Origin: an uncultured Collinsella sp.
GTDB lineage: Bacteria > Actinomycetota > Coriobacteriia > Coriobacteriales > Coriobacteriaceae
DNA: 64,000 nt
Reading direction: 5' to 3'
Assembly (NCBI GenBank): GCA_902496455.1
Contig: CABVAY010000002.1
Span: forward strand, 1 to 64,000
Position numbers and translations under genes: made by a program. This document shows, piece by piece, positions 49,118 to 56,427 of the stretch (its first letter is position 1; each line of letters starts with the position of its first letter). Under the pieces are notes generated by a model. That model had not been told where the DNA came from and searched no databases. It saw only the letters and a program-made list of their open reading frames with translations.

Positions 49118-50068
49118 ATGGTTAACGAGAAGAAGGTCGCTATTGTCGGCTGCGGCTTCGTCGGTTCGTCTTCGGCGTTCGCTCTGATGCAGAGCGGTCT
49201 GTTCTCCGAGATGGTCCTCATCGACGTGGACAAGAACCGCGCCGAGGGTGAGGCTCTGGATATCGCGCACGGCATGACGTTTGCCGAGCCGATGAAGATC
49301 TACGCCGGCGATTATTCCGATGTCGCCGACGCCGCCATGATCGTCGTCACCGCTGGCGCTGCCCAGAAGCCCGGTGAGACCCGCCTGGACCTGGTCAACA
49401 AGAACGTTAACATCTTTAAGTCCATTATCCCCGAGATTAAGAAGTCCGGCTTCGACGGCATTCTGCTAATCGTCTCCAACCCGGTTGATGTTCTGACCTA
49501 TGCTGCCATCAAGATGTCCGGCCTGCCCGAGGGCCATGTCATCGGCTCCGGCACCGTGCTCGACACTGGCCGTCTGCAGCAGATGCTTGGTGCCCACGTC
49601 GAGGTTGACCCGCGCGATGTCCAGGCCTATGTCATGGGCGAGCACGGCGACTCCGAGTTTGTCGCTTGGTCCAGCGCTCAGGTTGCTGGCGTTCCGCTGA
49701 ACACCTTCTGCGAGCTTCACGGTCATCTGGAGCACGAGGCCGCCGAGAAGCGCATCGCCGAGGACGTCAAGAACTCCGCCTACACCATCATCGAGAAGAA
49801 GCACGCCACCTACTATGGCGTCGCCATGGCCGTCAAGCGCATCTGCACTGCCGTCATGCGCGATGAGCAGACCGTTCTGCCTGTCTCCTCGCTCATGGTG
49901 GGCGAGTACGGCCTGTCCGATCTGGCCATTTCCATGCCGACGGTCGTTGGCCGCGACGGCGTCGTCTGCCGCGTTCCCGTGCCGCTGAACGATGACGAGC
50001 AGCATGAGCTCACCGCCTCCGCAAAGGCCCTCAAGGACATCATCGACAGCGTTGACTTCTCCTGCTAA
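49118..50068 (+). CDS. ldh: L-lactate dehydrogenase
   Basis: 316-aa NAD-dependent L-lactate dehydrogenase. KVAIVGCGFVGSSSAFALMQSGL binds NAD, VTAGAAQKPGETRLDLVNKN holds the catalytic Arg loop (in place of AGxxQKPGExR), IGSGTVLDTGRLQQMLGAHVEVDPRDVQAYVMGEHGDSEF holds the catalytic His and Asp-Arg pair. Gly-Ala-rich codon use indicates high expression. GGGAG precedes the ATG; the frame to 49040 is not needed. A strong terminator follows. It reoxidises NADH in fermentation. Confidence 0.96.
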   Translation: MVNEKKVAIVGCGFVGSSSAFALMQSGLFSEMVLIDVDKNRAEGEALDIAHGMTFAEPMKIYAGDYSDVADAAMIVVTAGAAQKPGETRLDLVNKNVNIFKSIIPEIKKSGFDGILLIVSNPVDVLTYAAIKMSGLPEGHVIGSGTVLDTGRLQQMLGAHVEVDPRDVQAYVMGEHGDSEFVAWSSAQVAGVPLNTFCELHGHLEHEAAEKRIAEDVKNSAYTIIEKKHATYYGVAMAVKRICTAVMRDEQTVLPVSSLMVGEYGLSDLAISMPTVVGRDGVVCRVPVPLNDDEQHELTASAKALKDIIDSVDFSC

Positions 50069-50099
50069 ATTCGGCTCGTTTGAGCAACAGGCTACAATG

Positions 50100-50135
50100 A
50101 AGGCGCCCGGATCCATGTGACCCGGGCGCCTTTTT
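50100..50135 (+). terminator. Terminator of ldh
   Basis: AAGGCGCCCGG / CCCGGGCGCCTT with T-run. Confidence 0.93.
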
Positions 50136-50240
50136 ATGCATTGGGGACAGGTTTGTTTGCACCAATCTTCGATACGCTTGGGGCAGGCTCGACCGCTATA
50201 CTGGTTCGTGCTCAATTCGATCTAGAACGGAATGCCGTAT

Positions 50241-51245
50241 ATGAAAATCAATCATGCTATTCTGCATATCCTGGACTTTGACTCTGCCGTCAACGTTATG
50301 AGCCAGCGCGAGCTCGATATCGAGAGTCGTACCGTGCGCAATTTCGTAACCACGCATCTGCGCCGCGCACGCACCTCGGCCGACAATAAACGTGCCACGT
50401 TTGCCGAGAACTCTGCGTTTGGCGGCGAGCTCAAGGGCTATTTCTTTGGCGAGCGCGAGTTTGTGGACCTGTCGCAGCAGATTGCGGAGTTTATCTCTTC
50501 CGAGCTCACCAAAGCCGAGAAAGCCGAGTCCACCGACGTGCTGGTGGCTGATTTTGATGACGATGAGGATGCCCGCTGGTTTGCCGTGATGCTGCTGGGC
50601 TCCAAGCAGGCTTTTATGCACGAAGTGGGCCGCGAGGAGGGGGAGGTGCGCAATGACATCGCACGCCACTACGCTATTCTGCCAAACCCCTCGCAAAAGG
50701 TGCCAAGCTATGCCATCGTGCGCGCGAGCACCATGGAGATTGGGTACGTGGACAAGAAACGCAAGATTGCCGGCGAGGACCGTATGCTTATCCCTGATGG
50801 CCTGCTGCAGTGCGACACGGGCGTGTCGGGTAAGGAGGTCATCGACACCGTGACGCGTGTGGTCGAGGAAGTCGCCGAGGAGCACGGTGCCAATACGGCC
50901 GTGGCGCTCGCCAAGGTTAAGGCTGCCGTTGCCGAGAAAGTCGAGGATGACGAGGAGCTGCCGCCTTGGGATATCGTCGATGAGGTCTTTGAGGACGAAC
51001 CGGTTATCAAGGAGAGCGTGCGCGCGGCACTGACTGAGGAGAAGGTGCCTGAGCTTGTGCCCGTGGAGCGCAAGCAGGTCGAACGCGCGGCGGTGCGCAA
51101 TCATAAGATCCGTACCGATACGGGTATCGAGATCAGCTTCCCGGCCGAGATGGGTTCGAACTCCGAGTACATCGAGTTTGTCAACGAGCCCAACGGCCTC
51201 ATCTCCATCGAGCTCAAGAATATCGGCAGCATCGAGAATCGATAG
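50241..51245 (+). CDS. Nucleoid-associated protein (37-kDa NdpA/YejK family)
   Basis: 334 aa of the family of nucleoid-associated proteins: KINHAILHILDFDSAVNVMSQRELDIESRTVRNFV, LVADFDDDEDARWFAVMLLGSKQAFMHEV and QKVPSYAIVRASTMEIGYVDKKR. A Glu-rich segment around residues 215-260 precedes the conserved C-terminal RTDTGIEISFPAEMGSNSEYIEFVNEPNGLISIELKNIGSI. YejK binds the nucleoid in E. coli; its function is poorly known. Of the two near ATGs the second (50241) fits the ribosome spacing. Stands alone upstream of a toxin-antitoxin module. Confidence 0.88.
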   Translation: MKINHAILHILDFDSAVNVMSQRELDIESRTVRNFVTTHLRRARTSADNKRATFAENSAFGGELKGYFFGEREFVDLSQQIAEFISSELTKAEKAESTDVLVADFDDDEDARWFAVMLLGSKQAFMHEVGREEGEVRNDIARHYAILPNPSQKVPSYAIVRASTMEIGYVDKKRKIAGEDRMLIPDGLLQCDTGVSGKEVIDTVTRVVEEVAEEHGANTAVALAKVKAAVAEKVEDDEELPPWDIVDEVFEDEPVIKESVRAALTEEKVPELVPVERKQVERAAVRNHKIRTDTGIEISFPAEMGSNSEYIEFVNEPNGLISIELKNIGSIENR

Positions 51246-51268
51246 GGCTTTTTTCTTTCGAATAAAAG

Positions 51269-51310
51269 TCTGGATTATATTTTGAAGTATACTTTGAAAT
51301 ATAATCCAGA
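51269..51310. promoter_or_regulatory. Autoregulatory palindrome of the toxin-antitoxin operon
   Basis: Perfect 14-bp arms beginning TCTGGATTATATTT (51269-51282) and returning at 51297-51310, with a nested AAGTATACTT palindrome in the centre. It lies just upstream of the antitoxin gene, where type II modules place operators for the antitoxin-toxin complex. Confidence 0.7.
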
Positions 51311-51329
51311 TTATTTTTTGGAGGTCAAA

Positions 51330-51680
51330 ATGTCCCCACTTGTTCTGGAAAAACCGGTGTTTACAAAAGACCAGGTTGTTTCGGCTACCGAAGCAAGCAA
51401 GTCTTTATCTGCCATTCGTAAACGCGCAAAACGCGCACCACAGTTCATTGCCGATCATAACGATATCGATACCGTGATTATCGACTATGCCGCCTATGAG
51501 GAAATGTACGGTGCGCTGCAGTATCTGCACGAACTTGAGATAAATCGCATCGCTGCGGATCGAGTCAAGCATGGTCCGCATGAATTTGTTCCGTTTGAGG
51601 ACGCCCTAACTACCGAGGAGCTCGCGGAGTTTGAATCGATGGATCCGGACGCGATCCCCGATGAGGATCTTTTCGAATGA
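51330..51680 (+). CDS. Type II antitoxin (Phd/YefM-like)
   Basis: 116 aa. FTKDQVVSATEASKSLSAIRKRAKRAPQFIADHNDIDTVIIDYAAYEEMYGALQYLHELEI has the Phd/YefM-like N-terminal DNA-binding fold, and the acidic C-terminus (EELAEFESMDPDAIPDEDLFE) is the part that neutralises the toxin. TTTTGGAGG precedes the ATG; a longer frame to 51282 would start inside the operator. Its last codons overlap the toxin gene by 4 bases (ATGA), indicating translational coupling. Confidence 0.85.
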   Translation: MSPLVLEKPVFTKDQVVSATEASKSLSAIRKRAKRAPQFIADHNDIDTVIIDYAAYEEMYGALQYLHELEINRIAADRVKHGPHEFVPFEDALTTEELAEFESMDPDAIPDEDLFE

Positions 51681-52021
51681 GTGGGCATTTTGTCGTCGGC
51701 TTTTTGAATCGAGACGTCGAGAAGGAATATCAAAAACTAGATGGATCTCAGCGAAGACTCGTCCGTATTGCAGTCGCGAAATTAAAGACGCGCGCTGATG
51801 AAATTGGAACGCCGCTTCACGGTGAGCTTGCCGGCTGCAAAAAGATCAAATGGCGGAATGCAGGACTCCGAATGGTTTTTCGAATCCGGGAGGACGGAAC
51901 GGTTGAGATTGCCGAGATCGTGGCAATAGGGCGGCGCGACCGTTCCGAGGTCTATAAGACGGCCGCAGGGCGCCTGTCAAAGCGACCCGCCATGGTTGAA
52001 TACGACGGAACCCTGAGATGA
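51677..52021 (+). CDS. RelE/ParE-family toxin
   Basis: 114 aa. FLNRDVEKEYQKLDGSQRRLVRIAVAKLKTRADEIGTPLHGELAGCKKIKWRNAGLRMVFRIREDGTVEIAEIVAIGRRDRSEVYKTA follows the RelE pattern: helical N-terminus, then the beta sheet with basic residues (KKIKWRNAGLRMVFR) used for mRNA cleavage at the ribosomal A site. The conserved RR/RDRSEVY end is typical. Overlaps the antitoxin gene. Function inferred from family; growth inhibition is not shown here. A strong terminator follows. Confidence 0.87.
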   Translation: MSGHFVVGFLNRDVEKEYQKLDGSQRRLVRIAVAKLKTRADEIGTPLHGELAGCKKIKWRNAGLRMVFRIREDGTVEIAEIVAIGRRDRSEVYKTAAGRLSKRPAMVEYDGTLR

Positions 52022-52023
52022 TG

Positions 52024-52057
52024 AAGGCCGAAGCCCCGATGGTGCTTCGGCCTTTTT
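52024..52057 (+). terminator. Terminator of the toxin-antitoxin operon
   Basis: AAGGCCGAAGC / GCTTCGGCCTT with TTTTTT tail. Confidence 0.9.
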
Positions 52058-52110
52058 TGTTTTCGGCTTGGTTGCTGACATTGCGCCGGAGGTTGAGCAT
52101 ACGTCAGCGA

Positions 52111-52208
52111 AAACGCCCCTAGGCAAGCAAGGTGACGTGAAAGAGGAGGGAAGCGTACTTCGGTACGCGACCGACGATTGAACGTCAGATTGCCGCTTAG
52201 GGGCGTTT
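52111..52208. repeat. Structured palindromic element with UUCG-type hairpin
   Basis: 98-base unit with three nested stems: outer AAACGCCCCTA / TAGGGGCGTTT, middle GGCAA / TTGCC and TGACGT / ACGTCA, and inner GCGTAC-TTCG-GTACGC. The inner hairpin has a UUCG tetraloop and lies beside an unpaired AGAGGAGGG. Folding at several levels suggests an RNA or a dispersed palindromic repeat. It sits between convergent genes (toxin and dapH), and no ORF fits. Confidence 0.6.
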
Positions 52209-52250
52209 GCAGCGTCGAGCCGTTGCGCGGTTTGGCAAAACCGCGCAACT

Positions 52251-52970
52251 CTACAGCTGGCGCAGACCTTCCTCGAGGCCGGTCTTGCTGTCGGTCTTCT
52301 CGTCGCGCATCTTGATGACGCGGGCGGGGACACCGGCCACGACGGCGCCGGCGGGGACGTCCTCGACGCACACGGCGCCGGCGGCAACGACAGCGCCCTT
52401 GCCCACGCGCACGCCTTCCAGGACCACGGCGTTTGCGCCGATCATGACATCGTCCTCGATGGTGACGGGCGTGGCGCTGGCGGGCTCCACAACGCCTGCC
52501 AGCACGGTGCCGGCGCCGATGTGGCAGTTCTTGCCCACGGTGGCGCGACCGCCCAGCACGGCGCCCATATCGATCATGGAACCCTCGCCGATAACGGAGC
52601 CGATGTTGATGATGGCGCCCATCATGATGACGGCACGGTCGCCGATCTCGACGCGGTCGCGGATGATCGCGCCTGGCTCGATGCGGGCGTTGATGCCCTT
52701 AAGGTCGAGCATGGGCACGGCGGAGTTGCGGCAATCGTTTTCAACGTCGTAGTAATCGATGGAATCGGCATTGGCATCGAGGATGGCCTTAAGCTCATCC
52801 CAGTCGCCAAAGACGGTCTTGCCACGACGGCCGCCGTAGACATGTGCGTCGCCCCAGGCAACCTTCATGCCGGGTTTCTCGCGCACATACAGCTTGACAG
52901 GCGTCTTTTTAGGCGCGGTGGCGATGTAATTGATAATCTCTTGTGCATCCATCTCGGCTGCGTTGCTCAT
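52251..52970 (-). CDS. dapH: Tetrahydrodipicolinate N-acetyltransferase
   Basis: 239-aa left-handed beta-helix acyltransferase that acetylates tetrahydrodipicolinate in the acetylase branch of lysine/DAP synthesis. N-terminal domain VYGGRRGKTVFGDWDELKAIL, then hexapeptide repeats ARIEPGAIIRDRVEIGDRAVIMMGAIINIGSVIGEGSMIDMGAVLGGRATVGKNCHIGAGTVLAGVVEPASATPVTIEDDVMIGANAVVLEGV. The choice of acetyl (DapH) over succinyl (DapD) rests on length and end sequence. Last gene of the lysA-dapA-dapB-dapH operon. Confidence 0.93.
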   Translation of the reverse strand: MSNAAEMDAQEIINYIATAPKKTPVKLYVREKPGMKVAWGDAHVYGGRRGKTVFGDWDELKAILDANADSIDYYDVENDCRNSAVPMLDLKGINARIEPGAIIRDRVEIGDRAVIMMGAIINIGSVIGEGSMIDMGAVLGGRATVGKNCHIGAGTVLAGVVEPASATPVTIEDDVMIGANAVVLEGVRVGKGAVVAAGAVCVEDVPAGAVVAGVPARVIKMRDEKTDSKTGLEEGLRQL

Positions 52971-53008
52971 TTGCTATCTCTCCTTTGGGTGGATTCGGTT
53001 GAACCCGG

Positions 53009-53749
53009 TTAGGCAAACATGACCTTGTCGAACGAATAGAAGCCGGGTTCGCGGGTGACGAGCTTCTGCGCGGCTGCCAAGGCGCCGTTGACAAAGATCT
53101 GACGGCTCGTGGCGCGGTGGGTGAGCGTGACCTCCTCGTCCTGGCCAAAGAAACTAACCTCGTGCACGCCGGCGACGGTGCCGCCGCGCAGCGAGTGCAT
53201 GCCGATCTCCTTGGGATCGCGTGCTCCGCACATGCCCTCGCGGCCATAGACGGGGTGGTAGCCTGCCTCGGGCTCGGCTTCGACGACGGCGTCGAGCAAC
53301 AACTTGGCAGTGCCGCTGGGGGCGTCGACCTTTTGGTTATGGTGCGTCTCGACGATTTCGCAGTCAAAGCCGGGCAGCTCGCGTGTAGCCTGCGCTACCA
53401 GATGGCGCAGGGCTGCGATACCGATGGAGTAATTGCCCGAGTGCATAACGCGGGTGTTCTGGCCCAGCTCACGCAGGCGGTCCATCTGCTCGGGGGTGTA
53501 GCCTGTGGTGCCTGAGACCAACGCCGCGCCCGTGCGCTCGACATAGGCGACGACAGCGTCGAAGGTCGCGACGTTCGAGAAGTCGATGATGACGTCGGCT
53601 GCCGGGGCGCCCTCGAGCTCGGTCAGGTCAAAACCGATCTGGGCGACGATATCAAAAACGGGCTGACCGGCGGCATCGACAACGCCCTCGGCGGTGGTGC
53701 GGATGAGCGAGCCCATGCGGCCCGTTCCCATAATGACGGTCTTAATCAA
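53009..53749 (-). CDS. dapB: 4-hydroxy-tetrahydrodipicolinate reductase
   Basis: 246 aa. KTVIMGTGRMGSLI binds NAD(P), SGTTGYTPEQM is a family mark, and VETHHNQKVDAPSGTAKLLLDAV holds the catalytic His and the Lys of the substrate site (HHxxKxDAPSGT). Reduces the DapA product to tetrahydrodipicolinate. The start lies 8 bases inside the end of the dapA frame, so translation is coupled. 38 bases from the dapH start. Confidence 0.94.
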   Translation of the reverse strand: MIKTVIMGTGRMGSLIRTTAEGVVDAAGQPVFDIVAQIGFDLTELEGAPAADVIIDFSNVATFDAVVAYVERTGAALVSGTTGYTPEQMDRLRELGQNTRVMHSGNYSIGIAALRHLVAQATRELPGFDCEIVETHHNQKVDAPSGTAKLLLDAVVEAEPEAGYHPVYGREGMCGARDPKEIGMHSLRGGTVAGVHEVSFFGQDEEVTLTHRATSRQIFVNGALAAAQKLVTREPGFYSFDKVMFA

Positions 53750-54631
53750 GCAGACCAGCTCCCTTCAGAGCATCGGTAAGTGCGGATCGCGTGTCGTCTG
53801 CCATGGGGCACAGCGGCATACGGTAGTTTGCCTCGATCATGCCCATCTGGGCGAGCGCTTCCTTAACGGGGATGGGGTTGACCTCGCTAAAGAGGGCATT
53901 GATGAGCGGCTGACCGGCAATCTGGATATCGCGGGCGCGCTCCACGTCGCCGTCCAGATAGGCGCGGCACATGTCGTGCACGAGCTGCGGCTGAACATCG
54001 GCCCACACGCTGATGGTGCCCGAGGCGCCTAGGCTCATGAGCGGCACGGTAAGCGCGTCCTCGCCCGAGTACATGCGGAAGTCATCGGATAGCAGGTGGG
54101 CGATCTTGGCCGCGTAGGCGACGTTGCCCGAGGCCTCCTTGATGCCCATGATGTTGGGGTGCGCGGCCAAGCGCTCTACGTTGCGCTCGCTGATGCCGCA
54201 GCCACAGCGGCCAGGGATGTTGTACAGAAGCAGGGGATGTCCACGGCGTCGGCGACGGTCTTAAAGTGCTGATAGATACCCTCTTCGTTAGACTTGTTGT
54301 AGTAGGGGGTAATGAGCAGCAGACCATCGGCGCCCAAGCCCTGGTAGGTGAGCGACTTGGTGAGCATGGTCTGCGTGGAGTTGGAGCCCGAGCCGGCGAT
54401 GACGGGGACACGTCCTGCAACATGCTTGACCACGGCGGCGACGACGGAGTTGTCCTCGTCATCGGTCATCGTGGCACTCTCGCCGGTGGTGCCCAGGGTG
54501 AGGATGGCGTCGGTGCCGTTTTGCAGGTGGAAATCGATAAGGCGCTCGAGCGCGTCAAAGTCGACGCTGCCGTCCTTTTTAAACGGCGTAACCAGGGCGA
54601 CGATTGAGCCCTCGAGATTGCGGATGTCCAT
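53742..54631 (-). pseudogene. dapA: 4-hydroxy-tetrahydrodipicolinate synthase with one-base frameshift
   Basis: Complete dapA in two frames. The N-terminal part starts at ATG 54631 (MDIRNLEGSIVALVTPFKKDG, TLGTTGESATM, LITPYYNKSNEEGIYQHF) and shifts frame near 54233-54236, in a GGGG run on the plus strand; adding one G restores the expected IPLLLYNIPGRCGCGIS segment with the catalytic Tyr, and the second part (LAAHPNIMGIKEASGN, with the Schiff-base lysine, to GAGLLD) completes a 296-aa enzyme. All active-site residues are otherwise intact. Either a genuine recent mutation, a programmed slip, or a homopolymer sequencing error; the last is the simplest reading since the pathway is otherwise whole. 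Confidence 0.85.
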
Positions 54632-56050
54632 GTTCTTCTCCTTCGCCTCCGCGATCTGGATGCGTTTGTTCCATTGAGCTGCGACTGCTAGGCGCTCGTC
54701 TTGGGCGCGACGGCGGGCACTTTCGGCGCGCGACTTGGCCAGCAGCTCTCGGCCGCACGGCAGCACGTCGAGCGTGGCAAAATAATCGCCCGGGCGCTCG
54801 GCGCGGCGGATAAGGTCGGCCGCGCCATCGGGGCGCAGCAGGACCTCGGCGGAGCGCAGACGTCCGTTGTAGTTGTAGCCCATGGAGTAGCCATGCGCAC
54901 CGGTATCGTGGATTACAAGCAGGTCACCCATGTCGATATGCGGCAGCTCGCGGTCGATGGCGAACTTATCGTTGTTCTCGCACAGATTGCCCGTGATGTC
55001 ATAGGTGTTCGTGACGGGCGCCGTGGCCTTGTCGGCGCCGCCTGGCTGACCCATCACCGTGATGTGGTGGTAAGCGCCATACATGGCGGGACGAATGAGG
55101 TCGACGGCACTGGCGTCCACGCCGATATAGTCTTTGTAGATCTGCTTCTCGTGGATGGCCTTGGTGACCAGGCAGCCGTAGGGGCCCATCATAAAGCGAC
55201 CCATCTCGGTACAGATCGCCACATCGCCCATGCCGGCGGGGACCAGAATCTCGTCGTAGGCTGCGTGTACGCCCTCGCCGATGGCGTGGATGTCGTTAGC
55301 CTGCTGCTCGGGCAGGTAGGGGATACCGACGCCGCCGGACAGATTGATGAAGACGACGTGTGCGTCGGTCTCGCGCTCCAGGCGCACGGCAAGCTCAAAG
55401 AGGATGCGCGCGAGCTTGGGGTAGTAGTCGTTGGTGACGGTGTTGCTGGCAAGGAATGCGTGGATGCCAAAGTCCTCGGCGCCCTTGGCCTTGAGCATGC
55501 GGAACGCCTCGAAGAGTTGCTCGGTGGTCATGCCGTACTTGGAGTCGCCCGGGTTGTCCATGATGCCGTTGGAGAGCTGGAACAGGCCGCCCGGATTAAA
55601 GCGGCAGCTGACCGTCTTGGGGATGGGCCCCGCAACACGCTCAAAGAACTCGATGTGGCTGATGTCGTCAAAGTTGACGATGGCGCCCAACTTGTCGGCG
55701 AGCTCAAAGTCGGCAGCCGGCGTGTCGTTGGACGAGAACATGATGTCGTGGCCGGTGATGCCCAGCGAGCGGGCGATCATGAGCTCGGTATAGCTCGAGC
55801 AATCGCAGCCGCAGCCGTATTCGTTGAGAATGGAGATGAGTGCCGGGTTGGGATTGGCCTTGACGGCAAAGTATTCCTTAAAGCCCGGGTTCCATGCGAA
55901 GGCGTCGCGCACCTCTTGCATGTTGCGGCGGATGCCCGCCTCGTCATATAGATGAAATGGCGTGGGGAACTGCTCGACGATATGCTCGAGTGTCTCTTTG
56001 TCCACAAACGGCTGCTTGGCCGCATATGCCTCGTTGGGGGTCAATGCCAT
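54176..56050 (-). CDS. lysA: Diaminopimelate decarboxylase, reading in frame into dapA
   Basis: The LysA part is about 473 residues (56050 to 54632): FPTPFHLYDEAGIRR, EYFAVKANPNPALISIL with the PLP lysine, FINLSGGVGIPY, GRFMMGPYG and DTGAHGYSMGYNYNGRLRSAEVLL. It decarboxylates meso-DAP to lysine. No stop codon precedes dapA: after AAQWNKRIQIAEAKEKN the frame goes straight into MDIRNLEG of DapA, and stops only at 54176 because of the dapA frameshift. A GGAGGCGAAGGAG just before the dapA ATG suggests internal initiation, so fused and separate products are both possible. Its leader has a lysine riboswitch. Confidence 0.85.
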   Translation of the reverse strand: MALTPNEAYAAKQPFVDKETLEHIVEQFPTPFHLYDEAGIRRNMQEVRDAFAWNPGFKEYFAVKANPNPALISILNEYGCGCDCSSYTELMIARSLGITGHDIMFSSNDTPAADFELADKLGAIVNFDDISHIEFFERVAGPIPKTVSCRFNPGGLFQLSNGIMDNPGDSKYGMTTEQLFEAFRMLKAKGAEDFGIHAFLASNTVTNDYYPKLARILFELAVRLERETDAHVVFINLSGGVGIPYLPEQQANDIHAIGEGVHAAYDEILVPAGMGDVAICTEMGRFMMGPYGCLVTKAIHEKQIYKDYIGVDASAVDLIRPAMYGAYHHITVMGQPGGADKATAPVTNTYDITGNLCENNDKFAIDRELPHIDMGDLLVIHDTGAHGYSMGYNYNGRLRSAEVLLRPDGAADLIRRAERPGDYFATLDVLPCGRELLAKSRAESARRRAQDERLAVAAQWNKRIQIAEAKEKNMDIRNLEGSIVALVTPFKKDGSVDFDALERLIDFHLQNGTDAILTLGTTGESATMTDDEDNSVVAAVVKHVAGRVPVIAGSGSNSTQTMLTKSLTYQGLGADGLLLITPYYNKSNEEGIYQHFKTVADAVDIPCFCTTSLAAVAAASASAT

Positions 56051-56063
56051 GTCCCGTAAACCT

Positions 56064-56129
56064 CGCTATCCAGACGGCGCCATCTGCGCATCGAATCCGC
56101 ATAGCGTGGACCCAATGTCCGGATAGCGC
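56064..56129 (-). promoter_or_regulatory. Expression platform of the lysA riboswitch
   Basis: GCGCTATCCGGAC (minus strand, plus 56117-56129) pairs with GTCTGGATAGCG (plus 56064-56075). The right arm directly abuts the AGG of the lysA ribosome binding region, so this stem could mask translation start depending on ligand state. Confidence 0.6.
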
Positions 56130-56139
56130 TCCCGCATTG

Positions 56140-56288
56140 CTGCAGACAGTCCTGTGGGTGTTTCCCGCAGGCCCACCAGGTTGTTCGTGCCCGAAAAGCC
56201 CAGTTCGGCGGGTTTCGCCTCCCCACGGGGTCAAAGCCTGCCGGCTCGCCCGCGGCTCTTCGTGCCCGCGCCTCTATCAAGTGGTAAA
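56140..56288 (-). promoter_or_regulatory. Lysine riboswitch (L box)
   Basis: Leader of lysA on the minus strand. Conserved L-box parts appear in order: TTGATAGAGGCGCGG at the 5' side, then GGGGAGGCGAAACCCGCCGAA in the middle (a P4-type arm with CGCCGAA), and GGACTGTC at the 3' side. Spacing and order match the lysine aptamer. Lysine should lower expression of the lysA-dapA-dapB-dapH operon. Covariance-model scoring not available here. Confidence 0.85.
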
Positions 56289-56427
56289 GACCCTATCACG
56301 TTGCACTTTACCAAACAAGAGTATTCGTATATAACGTTTAAAAAATGCAGGGATATGCTGGAAACATGTGCGCCACAATCCTGTATCACAATAAGTTGCA
56401 CAGATGTGCCTCACGAAGGGATCCTCT

